Below are positions 1 through 8,535 of a stretch of DNA of 64,000 nt, in pieces. Numbering within the stretch: the stretch's first letter is position 1; each line of letters starts with the position of its first letter. Where the stretch lies: contig JAAYTD010000087.1 of NCBI GenBank assembly GCA_012518115.1, positions 86,568 through 150,567 of the forward strand, in the 5' to 3' direction. The notes below the pieces were generated by a model that saw nothing but the letters and a program-made list of their open reading frames with translations, had not been told where the DNA came from and made no database searches. A program made the translations under genes and the position numbers. This DNA is from Ignavibacteria bacterium. GTDB taxonomy: Bacteria; Bacteroidota; Ignavibacteria; Kapaibacteriales; UBA2268.

Positions 1-774
1 TGAAAAATAAAATGACGGAAGTATAAAACCTGAACGCCGCCCCTTTTCAATAGGCAAAAACAAACCAAAAGGAATTACAAAAACAGGAATATTTTCAACA
101 TAAAAAATAAGCGGGTCAGCAAATATCTTGTTCCCAACAATCATTTTCATCTTATGAGAACCAAAATGATAATGCGGCTCGGGAGTATCGCAAGTTGTAT
201 AGTAACCGTTTTTTATCAAGAGTTCATTCTCGGAAATTCGCTTTATATTTTCACCATAATAAAAGCCTTCCCCCATTTGCGTTTCGCCACTTTTTATACT
301 CCCTGTCTTATTCTTGAAATTGTAAACAATCTCTTCACCAAAAAATTCCTCGCCACTATCATTGAACTTAGGAATACCTACTATTTTCCCCGAACTATCT
401 TTACTAAATCTTGCGTATAAAATTGATGAAGAAAAATCAATTTCTATAATATCAGCCGTTAAAGTTTGCGTTTTAAAATCAATTTTTGCATTTCCTCGCA
501 AAAGCATCCGCTTTGTACTAGGATTAAAACGTACAGTATCAGCAGCATAAAAAGTAATTGTAGTATCAACTCCAGAAGGCGACTTTATTTCTTCTAACTT
601 TGTTGTATCATTAGAAATAGTCTTTACTTTCTGCACAGAAATTGTTTCCGTTTGTGCAAACGCAAAAGAAAAACCACTGAAAAATACTGCAACAAAAAAA
701 ATGATTTTTCTACTGACAAATAAATTAAAGATAATTAGTATTTTTTTTATTATATTAATCGTCGTGTGTTTCAC
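1..774 (-). CDS. lptD: LPS-assembly protein LptD-like, N-terminal part (runs off the window)
   Basis: This open frame is absent from the ORF track because it has no stop inside the window; I read it from the reverse complement. It starts at a GTG and gives about 258 residues. A basic, hydrophobic N-terminus ends in a signal-peptide-like stretch (FSGFSFAFAQ). An OstA/LptA-like beta-jellyroll follows, with phrases such as MLLRGNAKIDF and YYTTCDTPEPHYHF, then FVIPFGLFLPIEKGRRSG, which is typical of the periplasmic-to-barrel junction of Bacteroidota LptD proteins. LptD forms the outer-membrane channel that inserts lipopolysaccharide. The barrel lies outside the window. No ATG is available before the internal MLLRG, so GTG is the best start, but it is uncertain. 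The gene is divergent from recX. Confidence 0.72.
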   Translation of the reverse strand, partial: MKHTTINIIKKILIIFNLFVSRKIIFFVAVFFSGFSFAFAQTETISVQKVKTISNDTTKLEEIKSPSGVDTTITFYAADTVRFNPSTKRMLLRGNAKIDFKTQTLTADIIEIDFSSSILYARFSKDSSGKIVGIPKFNDSGEEFFGEEIVYNFKNKTGSIKSGETQMGEGFYYGENIKRISENELLIKNGYYTTCDTPEPHYHFGSHKMKMIVGNKIFADPLIFYVENIPVFVIPFGLFLPIEKGRRSGFILPSFYFS

Positions 775-879
775 AGAAATTTTTTAAAAAATGATTTTAA
801 ATTTAGTAAATTATTGTGAAATAATTGCATTTTTTTTCACCTTTCCAATTTTTTATTATTAAATGGATATGAAAATAGC

Positions 880-1521
880 ATGGAAAATTATAAAACTATC
901 ATAAAAGTTAAACAGAAAAGTAAAAATAACAGTAATTGCATTGTAATTTCTGACGACGGCGAAAGTTGGGAAATATCAATGGATTTAGTGCTAAAATTCA
1001 AAATTGCTAAACAAGCTACTTTTTCTATAGAAGAGTGGAATAAAATAATACTTGAACAGCAGTTAATTCTTTGCAAAAGCACAGCTTATAGTTTTGCTAG
1101 CTATAAGCCACGAACTAAAAAACAAATTTATGATAAGCTAATAACTTTAGACTTCTCACAAGAAGAAATTGCTCAAAGTTTAGTATTTTTAGAAGAATAT
1201 AATTTGATAGATGATTATGAGTTCTCACGTAAGTTTATACAAAATAGATTGCTTACGAAAAAGATTGGTGAACTTAAAATAAAACAAGAGCTAGCTAGTA
1301 AAGGTGTCGATAAAAATACTATAGAACAAGCTATAGAAAATTTTTATCCAAAAGAAAATGTTGAAGAACTAATTAATGCCGAAATTGATAAAAAAATACG
1401 GCAAATTTCACGTAAGCCAAAAGAAAAACAATATCCTGCACTATTTAATTACTTGTTAGGACGAGGTTTTAAAATTGAAGATATAAAAAAAGCAATAGCT
1501 AAGCATTTTGAAAAGCAGTAA
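880..1521 (+). CDS. recX: Regulatory protein RecX
   Basis: RecX binds RecA filaments and modulates their activity in recombination. The 213-residue product has a lysine-rich N-terminal extension of about 65 residues. The helical RecX triplet repeats follow: a block around SYKPRTKKQIYDKL, then FLEEYNLIDDYEFSRKFIQNRL (about residues 106-127), then GELKIKQELASKGVD, and a last repeat near the C-terminus (LLGRGFKIEDIKKAI). Length and repeat order fit the family. The gene stands alone on the plus strand, divergent from the LptD-like gene, with a 105-bp AT-rich spacer. The ATG at 880 is chosen because the earlier ATG at 863 is followed almost at once by a stop in its frame. Confidence 0.85.
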   Translation: MENYKTIIKVKQKSKNNSNCIVISDDGESWEISMDLVLKFKIAKQATFSIEEWNKIILEQQLILCKSTAYSFASYKPRTKKQIYDKLITLDFSQEEIAQSLVFLEEYNLIDDYEFSRKFIQNRLLTKKIGELKIKQELASKGVDKNTIEQAIENFYPKENVEELINAEIDKKIRQISRKPKEKQYPALFNYLLGRGFKIEDIKKAIAKHFEKQ

Positions 1522-1602
1522 GTTGTTTTGTTGATAAAACACAGCGTCTGTATAGTTTTTGCTTTCTTAGCTTTACTTCCCTTTCACTATTGTTTTTACA
1601 AA

Positions 1603-2103
1603 TTAATTGCTTATAATTTTTAGTATATCTTGTTCCCAACTTTCTGTTGGCGTTTCAACAACTCTTCCAACTTCACTATTGTTTTTCAATATTATCAAAG
1701 TAGGAACACGTTTAATCTCGTAAGTCAAATATATTCCTGATGGTTCAGTCTTCTTGTAATCTAATCCGTATATATCACATTTATTTTTATCAAATCCGAT
1801 TTTATCGAATAATTTTATAATACGCGGCATTTGGAGTTTGCAATCAGGGCACCAATTTGATGTAAACAATATAAAACCATATTGATTAGTTTTTATAGAA
1901 TCTGCTATTATTTTTACAGCATTTTCATCGGGCGTATAATCGTCAGCACTATAATCGTCCCAGTTGGCTTTTTGTTGCCATTCAATCCAAGAAAATTTTC
2001 CAACTAAGGGATCATTATTCGGAGTATTTACATCTTCTTTGCAGGAAACTAATAACATTATGCTAATAATTACAATTATTTGAAAAACATTAAAACGTTT
2101 CAT
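1603..2103 (-). CDS. Thioredoxin-fold lipoprotein
   Basis: The ORF track extends this to 2199, but the ATG at 2103 (MKRFNVFQ) is preferred. It is preceded by GGTGAAGAT and opens directly into a lipoprotein signal sequence ending in the lipobox LLVSC. The mature domain has a thioredoxin-like active site, WCPDC, in FTSNWCPDCKLQMPRI, and the usual downstream cis-proline region (KRVPTLIILKN). The product is probably membrane-anchored in the cell envelope and acts in disulphide exchange or reduction. The substrate cannot be read from the sequence. The Pro-Asp between the cysteines is not the canonical Gly-Pro, so redox behaviour may differ from thioredoxin. The gene is divergent from dapA. Confidence 0.8.
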   Translation of the reverse strand: MKRFNVFQIIVIISIMLLVSCKEDVNTPNNDPLVGKFSWIEWQQKANWDDYSADDYTPDENAVKIIADSIKTNQYGFILFTSNWCPDCKLQMPRIIKLFDKIGFDKNKCDIYGLDYKKTEPSGIYLTYEIKRVPTLIILKNNSEVGRVVETPTESWEQDILKIISN

Positions 2104-2255
2104 TTTATCTTCACCAATAATTTTAATAAAACTTATCACAAATATAATAATTTTTTGTTGTAATTTCAAAAAAAACATACAAACAAGTGCTTTTCTCATT
2201 TTTTTTGATTAAATTTGTTTGTTTTTTTGAACTTAAATTTTTACATTCATAGATT

Positions 2256-3146
2256 ATGAAAAATATAAATTTAAACGGCACAATAACAGCTCTTGTAACT
2301 CCTTTTAACGATGATTTTTCAATTGATTATAAAGCGTTAGATGTTATTCTTGATTATCAATTGGATTCTGATATAAGCGGGCTTGTCGTTCTTGGTTCTA
2401 CGGGCGAGGCGGCAACTCTTAACAGTGATGAAAAATTAGCTCTTATACTAAAAGTACAAGAGAAAGTAGCAGGAAAAGTGCCTATAATTGTTGGTGCGGG
2501 CTCTAATGATACTCGAGCTACGATTGATATGGTTAAACTTGCGGAGAAAAACAATTTTGATGCGGTATTGTTAGTTTGTCCATATTATAACAAGCCTACA
2601 AACAAAGGGCTTTTTGAGCATTTTAATGCAATTTCTGAAGCGGTAGATATTCCACAGATTTTATATAACGTTCCCGGACGTACGAGCTTAAATATAAACG
2701 CTGAAACTCAAATACGCATAGCTACTGAATGTAAAAACGTTATTGCTACAAAAGAAGCTTCAGGCAATTTAGAGCAAATGATGGAAATAATAAAATCCGC
2801 TCCTAAAGATTTCACTTTACTTTGTGGTGATGACGCTTTGACTATTCCGTGCATTTGTGCAGGTGGAAAAGGTATTATTTCCGTAATTTCTAACTATGCT
2901 CCGAAAATGTTTAGCAAATGTGTAAATTTTGCTTTGCAAGGCGATTACAAAAATTCTATAGATTTGCATTACAAGCTATTTGATTATATGCAAGTCAATT
3001 TTATTGAGTCTAATCCTGCTCCAGTCAAAGCAATTATGGCAGAATTAGGTTTAATTAAAAACAATTTGCGACTGCCGCTTGTCCCTGTTTCAGAAAACAG
3101 CAAATCTCGCATAGTTTCTCTTTTAAATAAGCAAAAAGTAAATTAG
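2256..3146 (+). CDS. dapA: 4-hydroxy-tetrahydrodipicolinate synthase
   Basis: DapA condenses pyruvate with aspartate semialdehyde in the lysine/diaminopimelate pathway. The 296-residue product has the full TIM-barrel family signature: GTITALVTPF at the N-terminus, the GSTGEAATL loop (47-55), the catalytic Tyr137 in YNVPGRTS and the Schiff-base Lys166 in VIATKEASG. Length is standard. The next gene begins only 5 bp after the stop, so the two are very likely cotranscribed. No other dap gene is nearby. Confidence 0.95.
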   Translation: MKNINLNGTITALVTPFNDDFSIDYKALDVILDYQLDSDISGLVVLGSTGEAATLNSDEKLALILKVQEKVAGKVPIIVGAGSNDTRATIDMVKLAEKNNFDAVLLVCPYYNKPTNKGLFEHFNAISEAVDIPQILYNVPGRTSLNINAETQIRIATECKNVIATKEASGNLEQMMEIIKSAPKDFTLLCGDDALTIPCICAGGKGIISVISNYAPKMFSKCVNFALQGDYKNSIDLHYKLFDYMQVNFIESNPAPVKAIMAELGLIKNNLRLPLVPVSENSKSRIVSLLNKQKVN

Positions 3147-3151
3147 TAATT

Positions 3152-4153
3152 ATGAGTTTATCTAAAAACAAAAGTAGATTTCAAGAAGTTACAATTGAGC
3201 AATATAGCGTAGAAAACAAAGTGGAATGGGAAGAATTTGTAAAAGCTTCCAACAATGGCACAATGTTTCATCTACAATCTTTTCTTGATTATCATGCTCC
3301 GGGAAAGTTTGAGTTCACAAATTATATTATAAGGCATAAAGAAAAAATTATAGCTGTTTTGCCCGGTGGCTACAAGGAAAACGGCACAATTTATTGGTCG
3401 CCAATAGGAGCTAGCTATGGTTCTTTTGTAACTGGCGATATTCCTTTTGAGTTAGCATTAAAAACTGTTGATACAATGCTTGAGTTTTTTAAAAAACGCA
3501 ATGTTAAAGAAATATTTTTAATTCCGCCCCCTCTTATTTACAATTTAACATTCAATCAACATATTGAATATGCTATGCTTTACAGAAATTTTGACTTTGA
3601 ATATCACTACATTTCTCACGCTATAGATTTATCTCACGGTGCTAATGTCCACAAAAATTATCAAGCACGAGCTCGACGAAAAATAAAGCATAGCTTAAAA
3701 AATCCCGACATCAAAATAGTTGAAAACAAAGATTATAAAGCTTTCTATCCTATACTTGTTAAGAACAAATTAAAGCATAATGCAAAGCCAACACACTCTT
3801 TTGAAGATTTGATAAGGCTTGAACAATTAATCCCAGAAAGATTAAAATTATTTATGGCATATTATAAGGATATTCCTATAGGCGGGCATCTTTTATTTTT
3901 AACTAACAAAAACGTAAGTTTATGTTTTTACAACGTCATAGATTACGATTATGCTTTTTTAGATACAGGTTATATTTTGCTTAATCACGTAGTTGATTGG
4001 TCTATTGCTAACGGCTACAAATGGTGCGATATAGGAGTTTCACAAGATACAGCTAGTGATAATCCTATGACTCCCTCTTTAGATTTGATATATTTCAAAG
4101 AGAAATTTGGCGCGCGTGGTATTTTTAGAAGTACATTTCATCGTAAGTTGTAG
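3152..4153 (+). CDS. FemAB/GNAT-like acyltransferase
   Basis: The 333-residue protein has the look of the BioF2/FemAB-type acetyltransferase fold. The N-terminal half contains the GTMFHLQSFLDYH motif. A basic segment (QARARRKIKHSLKN, about residues 168-181) is typical of lipid II or peptidyl-tRNA-using FemX-like enzymes. The C-terminal GNAT-like half contains IPIGGHLLFL and DTGYILLNHVVDWSIANGYKWCDIG. Members add amino acids to peptidoglycan or act on other cell-surface polymers; which applies here is not visible. Its 5-bp spacing from dapA, a gene for the peptidoglycan precursor pathway, fits a cell-wall role, which is inference. Confidence 0.65.
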   Translation: MSLSKNKSRFQEVTIEQYSVENKVEWEEFVKASNNGTMFHLQSFLDYHAPGKFEFTNYIIRHKEKIIAVLPGGYKENGTIYWSPIGASYGSFVTGDIPFELALKTVDTMLEFFKKRNVKEIFLIPPPLIYNLTFNQHIEYAMLYRNFDFEYHYISHAIDLSHGANVHKNYQARARRKIKHSLKNPDIKIVENKDYKAFYPILVKNKLKHNAKPTHSFEDLIRLEQLIPERLKLFMAYYKDIPIGGHLLFLTNKNVSLCFYNVIDYDYAFLDTGYILLNHVVDWSIANGYKWCDIGVSQDTASDNPMTPSLDLIYFKEKFGARGIFRSTFHRKL

Positions 4154-4189
4154 AAAATTGAATAATAATTTGTTCCAAACGTAGTAGTC

Positions 4190-4280
4190 AAATTCTCCTC
4201 TTGAGAGAAGACTCGCGCCAACGGGGAAGGTGTGGCTTATTATTCGTTTGCCACCCCTTCAATCTGAAAGGAAATTTTAA
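4190..4280. repeat. Mosaic intergenic repeat, left flank of DUF262 pair
   Basis: This gap after the FemAB-like gene contains CTCCTCTTGAGAG and GGGGAAGGTGTGG pieces. From 4245 it contains CGTTTGCCACCCCTTCAA..TGAA..AAATTTTAAA. The second part is a copy of the main repeat family, in the same orientation as the copy at 8039-8095 on the other side of the DUF262 genes. The same two modules recur in other gaps of the window. Confidence 0.75.
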
Positions 4281-4325
4281 ATATAACTTAAAATCATAAT
4301 AATCTATAGTTAAAACAATTTAAGC

Positions 4326-6311
4326 TTATTCCTTTTTAAATAAAATATTTTCCATATTTTTCTGATGCTGTTTTATCTCTTCAAATGTCCATTTTTTATT
4401 ATCCTTGCATTTTTGCATCATAATCATAAACTTGAGTGAAGCTACACTAACCTGTTTAATCTTACCGGAAGAGTCTAAATAATGACTGAGCTTTGTTAGC
4501 GGGCTCCAATTACTTCCTGAACTATTTGCCTCGCTTCCAATCATTGCATAATTGCCCATACAGTTTATTTGTTCTTGTGTGGGTCTGCCATCTTTTCCAT
4601 CTGCGTTTGCTTGTGGATAAAAGTGTTCTAAACTTCTTCTTGTTCTTGAAAAATAAAATTGTTCAAATACTTCCAATCCAAAATCATTGCAACCTAAAAT
4701 CTTAAAAAACTCTATTCTTTCTCTGCTCTTTTTATCTGTTCCTTTACCACTTAATTCAACATAATACTTTTCCCATAACTTATAATCTAAGTAGTTAAAC
4801 ACAAATAAGGGAACTCCTTTTGATATTTCAGTGCCATTTCCATAAATTTCGGAGAAATTTTTTATATCTTGATTATGCAACTCTAAATCCAGCTCATTAT
4901 TATTACGTAAAATAGTTTCATCAAAACTGCCCGGTTTAGGCGTGTTGTTAGTATCGTTTAATTTGTCCTTATTTAAATATACATCTTTAAAGTATTTATC
5001 TGCCAAGTCATTTACAAATTTGTAATATTCTTCAATTTTAGTACCTTTTTCAAATAAATGCAATAAGCAATAGAATAGGTAATTTTTCCTTTGTCTTGCA
5101 GTATATGATACTTCAAACATAGATAACAATTGCACTAATTTATTCTGATCATCACTTTCACCATCAAGATTTTTCAGATATTCATTTTTCCCTTCTTTAT
5201 GCCAACGTTGCAACTTCCAAGGATTGTTTCCAATAGCATCATCTTCGTTGGAGTGATGCACTATATAGTTGTCTAAAAAGTATCTTGCTTTCAATAAGTT
5301 ATAGCTGAATGTTTTTACAAACTCTTCATTAATATTATTCCCCAGTTTGTCAAATTCCTGAATTAAGTATTTATCATCAAGAATGAAATCCGTTGGATCA
5401 AAATTTGAATTTTCTATTCTTATTCTTGTGAGTTTTAATACAATCAACAAGAAATTTGGGAAGTCAATAATTAGTTGGAAAGTATCAAACTTGTCGCCAT
5501 TCTTATTTGAACTATCAGATACTTTACCTTTAATAAGTTCTATTAATGGTTTTTTTTCTACTTTTGGCGATTCGCCGAATATCACTTTTTCTCTGTATTT
5601 TTGTTGAATGTAAACATTCATTTCACTGCAATTTTCCCATAATTTATTGAATTTTTCCTTGTCTGCATCATCTTTCAATTTCTCGATTAGGCGTGCTTTT
5701 ATTATTTCGTGCTTTTCTAATTGCTCACCTCTGGAGTTCATTATTTCAAAATAGTGATTTAGGTCAATATCCTTTGGCACATTGTAGTGAATAATATGAA
5801 CTTTGTCCAGAAAATAATCCTTAAAACTTCCTGTTTCTTTACCTGTTTCTTTTTCATTTTTATCTTTCGGAACAATTCTACCAATTGCATTCTCTACAAT
5901 ATTATAACCATTTATAATACCATAATCTTTTTCATCATTGTCAAATTTGGGAATACTTTTAATGGTATCATTAGCTTTTTTTCGTGCTCGGTAGGTCAAT
6001 TTATTTTGTACAGAAATACCCAAGACAGAAAGTACTAAATAAATAGTGGTCAGTCGCTGTTGACCGTCTATCACTTCATACACTTGGTCGCCTTTATGAT
6101 AAGAGACTAATGTCCCTATATAATAGTTGTTTTTTGAGCCGCCATTTTTACTTTTTAGGTAAGCATCATAGACATCTTGAATAAGTGCGGTAATTTCATC
6201 CTCTTCCCAGGCGTAATTTCTTTGATAAATTGGCACTTCGTATGTTGCTTTATTGCCGTTATATAGTTCATCAATAGATTGTTCTTTAAGTGGCAAGGTA
6301 TTCGTTTCCAT
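4326..6311 (-). CDS. DUF262 + DUF1524-like (GmrSD-type) protein, probable defence nuclease
   Basis: The 661-residue protein carries an N-terminal DUF262 (ParB/Srx-like nucleotide-binding) domain with YEVPIYQRNYAWEEDEI (about 24-40), GTLVSY and the family hallmark EVIDGQQRLTT (79-89). The middle is helical and shows no clear motif. The C-terminus (from about residue 559) resembles DUF1524, an HNH-like nuclease domain: SLEHFYPQ is the variant of the usual HxEHxxPQ, followed by CMGNYAMIG and a late N-rich stretch. In GmrSD these two domains cut glucosyl-hydroxymethylcytosine phage DNA in an NTP-dependent way. The first catalytic His is Ser here (RSLEHF), so nuclease activity needs testing. It lies 2 bp after the upstream DUF262 gene, so the two form an operon. 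Confidence 0.78.
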   Translation of the reverse strand: METNTLPLKEQSIDELYNGNKATYEVPIYQRNYAWEEDEITALIQDVYDAYLKSKNGGSKNNYYIGTLVSYHKGDQVYEVIDGQQRLTTIYLVLSVLGISVQNKLTYRARKKANDTIKSIPKFDNDEKDYGIINGYNIVENAIGRIVPKDKNEKETGKETGSFKDYFLDKVHIIHYNVPKDIDLNHYFEIMNSRGEQLEKHEIIKARLIEKLKDDADKEKFNKLWENCSEMNVYIQQKYREKVIFGESPKVEKKPLIELIKGKVSDSSNKNGDKFDTFQLIIDFPNFLLIVLKLTRIRIENSNFDPTDFILDDKYLIQEFDKLGNNINEEFVKTFSYNLLKARYFLDNYIVHHSNEDDAIGNNPWKLQRWHKEGKNEYLKNLDGESDDQNKLVQLLSMFEVSYTARQRKNYLFYCLLHLFEKGTKIEEYYKFVNDLADKYFKDVYLNKDKLNDTNNTPKPGSFDETILRNNNELDLELHNQDIKNFSEIYGNGTEISKGVPLFVFNYLDYKLWEKYYVELSGKGTDKKSRERIEFFKILGCNDFGLEVFEQFYFSRTRRSLEHFYPQANADGKDGRPTQEQINCMGNYAMIGSEANSSGSNWSPLTKLSHYLDSSGKIKQVSVASLKFMIMMQKCKDNKKWTFEEIKQHQKNMENILFKKE

Positions 6312-6313
6312 AG

Positions 6314-7900
6314 TTATCCTTGAATAAAATTATGTTCTTTAAAATAGTGCAGATAGTATTGATAAATATCATTTTCGTCTTTTTCATTTAGTAAATCTTC
6401 TTTCATATTTTCATATTCTTTCACTCTTATTGCACTCTTAGGTAACGGACTCAATTTATCAGAGAGCGAACTTAAAAGCGAAGCCGGAGAATCAGCATCA
6501 GCTATCATTTTATAGATATTAAAAGAATTAATCTTGTCATTTCCCATAATATAATTTTGTGCAGACTGCCAACCGAGATTTTGATATTGAGCCCTGAGTG
6601 AGTATGCCCAAATAAAAGCATGCACCACAAACCGGTTTTCCAGCATTTCTATATCTATTTTCGAAGGTCGTTCGGTGGGACAAAATCTATCTACATAAAG
6701 CAAAACTGCTGTGTCAAACAATAAACGAGTTATTCCATTACCAACGCCATTTTTATATTTTTCCAAGTCTAAGGTTTTTACAATTTCATTATCACTAATA
6801 AAATACCCTTCATATTTATTGTTACTTTGAATGTCTTTGAGAATTTCAAAATAGTGCTGAGCATAGTCAAAAAACGCTTTCCCTGCAATAAGCGGTGCAT
6901 CTAATTGAAAGGGTTTAAGATTTTGCATACCGGAAACAAAGGGCATTGCAGAATTATTAATCATTTGGGCATACGCATACGCACCTTTGAAAAATTGAGC
7001 ATAAGGATAGTTGCCATCGCTTGTAATACCTTTAAACTTATGTATGTTTTGTTCGTTAAGCTCCCACGCTCGATTCCCTTTAATCCATTCTTTTAACCGA
7101 TATAGATAATCGCTAAACAAACGCGAAAGTTGTTTCTGGTCTAAGTCTTCCCACTCTTTAACGGTCTTTTCAGTTTGCGTTACATCAAGATCATTCATTT
7201 CCCGAAGATGATAAGCCTTTAATAAATCGTGCGGATATAGCTTTTTCCCGCGAGAGTTTTGCGAGTCGAAAAACTGGAAAGCTTCAGAAATATCGTCAGT
7301 TATTACAACAATAAGCTCGCAATTATTCTTAATATATTTATATAGCTCTTGTCTTTCTCTATCATCTGTGATATTGCGTATGCGTCTTTGTAATACTCGA
7401 AAATTATTGGGAATATTCCTGGAATTGTACGGATTGTCAGTTAAAGATTGTTCCAAAAAACTTATTTTTTTAGGATTGTCTTCGTTTTTCTCTATATTAT
7501 CTTTTTCATCTTTTTCGTCTTTGTCATCTTTGTCATCTTTAAAAGCCTCAAGTAGCAACGATAAAGTTATTATTCGTTGTTGTCCATCAACGATATTATA
7601 TTCTGGCTTCTTTTTATCATTTTCATCTTTTGATTTTTCATCATAGTGAAGAATAAGAGTACCTATTCTGTAGGTTTCTTTGTTTTCGTTTTTGGCTTCA
7701 ATAATATCATCAAGTAAGCGGATAGCATTTCTTGCAGTCCATTTATAGGGGCGCTGATAAGGCGGGATTACTAAATTAATATTTTCTATAGAATTACCTT
7801 CAGCATTACGGCTAATTTTATTAGCGATAAGTAAATCCCCTATTTTGGTTATAGCAAGTTTAAGTTTATTATCTTCGTTAGGATTATTTTCTTGTGCCAT
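6314..7900 (-). CDS. DUF262 protein without HNH domain, partner of the downstream DUF262 gene
   Basis: The 528-residue protein has a DUF262 domain: LVIPPYQRPYKW (43-54), YRIGTLILHY, and NIVDGQQRIITLSLLLEAF (102 onwards). A charged low-complexity insert (KDDKDDKDEKDEKDN) directly follows the DGQQR helix. A second conserved-looking block is FQFFDSQNSRGKKLYPHDLLKAYHLR, the usual DUF262 NSRG...LKA element. The C-terminal 250 residues are helical and show no DUF1524/HNH motif. It is thus a GmrS-like subunit or a paralogue that regulates its partner. It is the first gene of the pair, with an AT-rich 280-bp leader behind it. Confidence 0.78.
   Translation of the reverse strand: MAQENNPNEDNKLKLAITKIGDLLIANKISRNAEGNSIENINLVIPPYQRPYKWTARNAIRLLDDIIEAKNENKETYRIGTLILHYDEKSKDENDKKKPEYNIVDGQQRIITLSLLLEAFKDDKDDKDEKDEKDNIEKNEDNPKKISFLEQSLTDNPYNSRNIPNNFRVLQRRIRNITDDRERQELYKYIKNNCELIVVITDDISEAFQFFDSQNSRGKKLYPHDLLKAYHLREMNDLDVTQTEKTVKEWEDLDQKQLSRLFSDYLYRLKEWIKGNRAWELNEQNIHKFKGITSDGNYPYAQFFKGAYAYAQMINNSAMPFVSGMQNLKPFQLDAPLIAGKAFFDYAQHYFEILKDIQSNNKYEGYFISDNEIVKTLDLEKYKNGVGNGITRLLFDTAVLLYVDRFCPTERPSKIDIEMLENRFVVHAFIWAYSLRAQYQNLGWQSAQNYIMGNDKINSFNIYKMIADADSPASLLSSLSDKLSPLPKSAIRVKEYENMKEDLLNEKDENDIYQYYLHYFKEHNFIQG
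7500..7541 (-). repeat. 9-bp-unit tandem repeat inside the DUF262 gene
   Basis: On the coding strand the units are GATGACAAA-like and drift to GACGAAAAA, encoding an Asp/Lys/Glu run. The tract sits right after the conserved DGQQR helix and is likely to vary in length between strains by slippage in multiples of three residues. Confidence 0.7.
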
Positions 7901-8038
7901 AATTTATTACTTAATTTTTCCAATTATCACAATTAATTATTTATAATTGCAAATATACTAATTTTTTTTACAAAATTTATTGAGATAATAATAAATCTTA
8001 CATTGCTGTTTTTCGTACTAAGTTGAATATTTTGTCTG

Positions 8039-8095
8039 AACTACCCCGTCAAACTTCGTTTGCCACCCCTTCAAGTTGAAGGAGAATTTTAAAAT
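8039..8095 (-). repeat. Main REP-like repeat, right flank of DUF262 pair
   Basis: Read on the minus strand, this is a full copy of the main family: AAATTCTCCTTC, a GAAGGGGTGG segment, the inverted CAAAC..GTTTG stem and GACGGGGTAGT. It directly follows a fragment TTTGTCTGAACT of the second repeat family. The flanking 7901-8038 is AT-rich and shows no gene. Confidence 0.8.
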
Positions 8096-8112
8096 ACATC
8101 AATACTAAAATC

Positions 8113-8151
8113 AAAAAACCGCTCAAAAATAGTTATTGAGCGGTTTTTTTT
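8113..8151 (-). terminator. Strong intrinsic terminator (bidirectional)
   Basis: ACCGCTCAA and TTGAGCGGT form a perfect stem flanked by A and T runs on both sides, so it can work in both directions. It lies 30 bp beyond the stop of the DUF3467 gene and probably ends that transcript. Confidence 0.9.
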
Positions 8152-8180
8152 GTTATATCAAGAAAGAAATACAGCTTTTT

Positions 8181-8498
8181 CTAATTAGGTAATCCTGAAA
8201 AGCCCGGAATACCTGCTCCTGCTGTACCTTCTGTTTCTATTTCTCCATTTGATTGTTCAAATTTTTTGATATTTTCCATCATTGCATTTGCAAACATTTT
8301 TGCATGTTGAGGTGTCATAACGATTCTAGCGTGAACTTTTGCTTTAGGAACTCCCGGCAAAATTCTTGTAAAATCAATAATAAATTCAGCTTGCGAATGA
8401 GAGATAATAGCAAGATTTGAATAAATACCTTCAGCAGTTTTCTCATCTAGTTCGATACTTATTTGCTGAGGTTTTTGTTGTTCATCTTTTTTTTCCAT
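8181..8498 (-). CDS. DUF3467 family protein
   Basis: The 105-residue acidic protein matches the DUF3467 family pattern: GIYSNLAIISHSQAEFIIDF, then a proline/glycine linker (LPGVPKAKVHARI) and MTPQHAKMFANAMMENIKKFE. The N-terminus is Gln/Lys rich and the tail is Gly/Ala/Pro rich and likely disordered. The biochemical function of the family is unknown. It is short, cytoplasmic and common in Bacteroidota and Chlorobiota. It sits 37 bp downstream of the TPR lipoprotein on the same strand, so cotranscription is likely, and it is followed by a strong terminator. Confidence 0.82.
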   Translation of the reverse strand: MEKKDEQQKPQQISIELDEKTAEGIYSNLAIISHSQAEFIIDFTRILPGVPKAKVHARIVMTPQHAKMFANAMMENIKKFEQSNGEIETEGTAGAGIPGFSGLPN

Positions 8499-8535
8499 AA
8501 TTAAAAATTTAGGTTTATATGTTTAATAAAAAATT

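Noticed and set aside
154-550. 88-aa and 62-aa plus-strand ORFs
   Set aside because: They are antisense to the LptD-like frame, which has clear protein signatures.
4326-7900. Type I or III restriction system reading of the two large genes
   Set aside because: No helicase, methyltransferase or specificity-subunit motifs; DUF262 signatures are clear instead.
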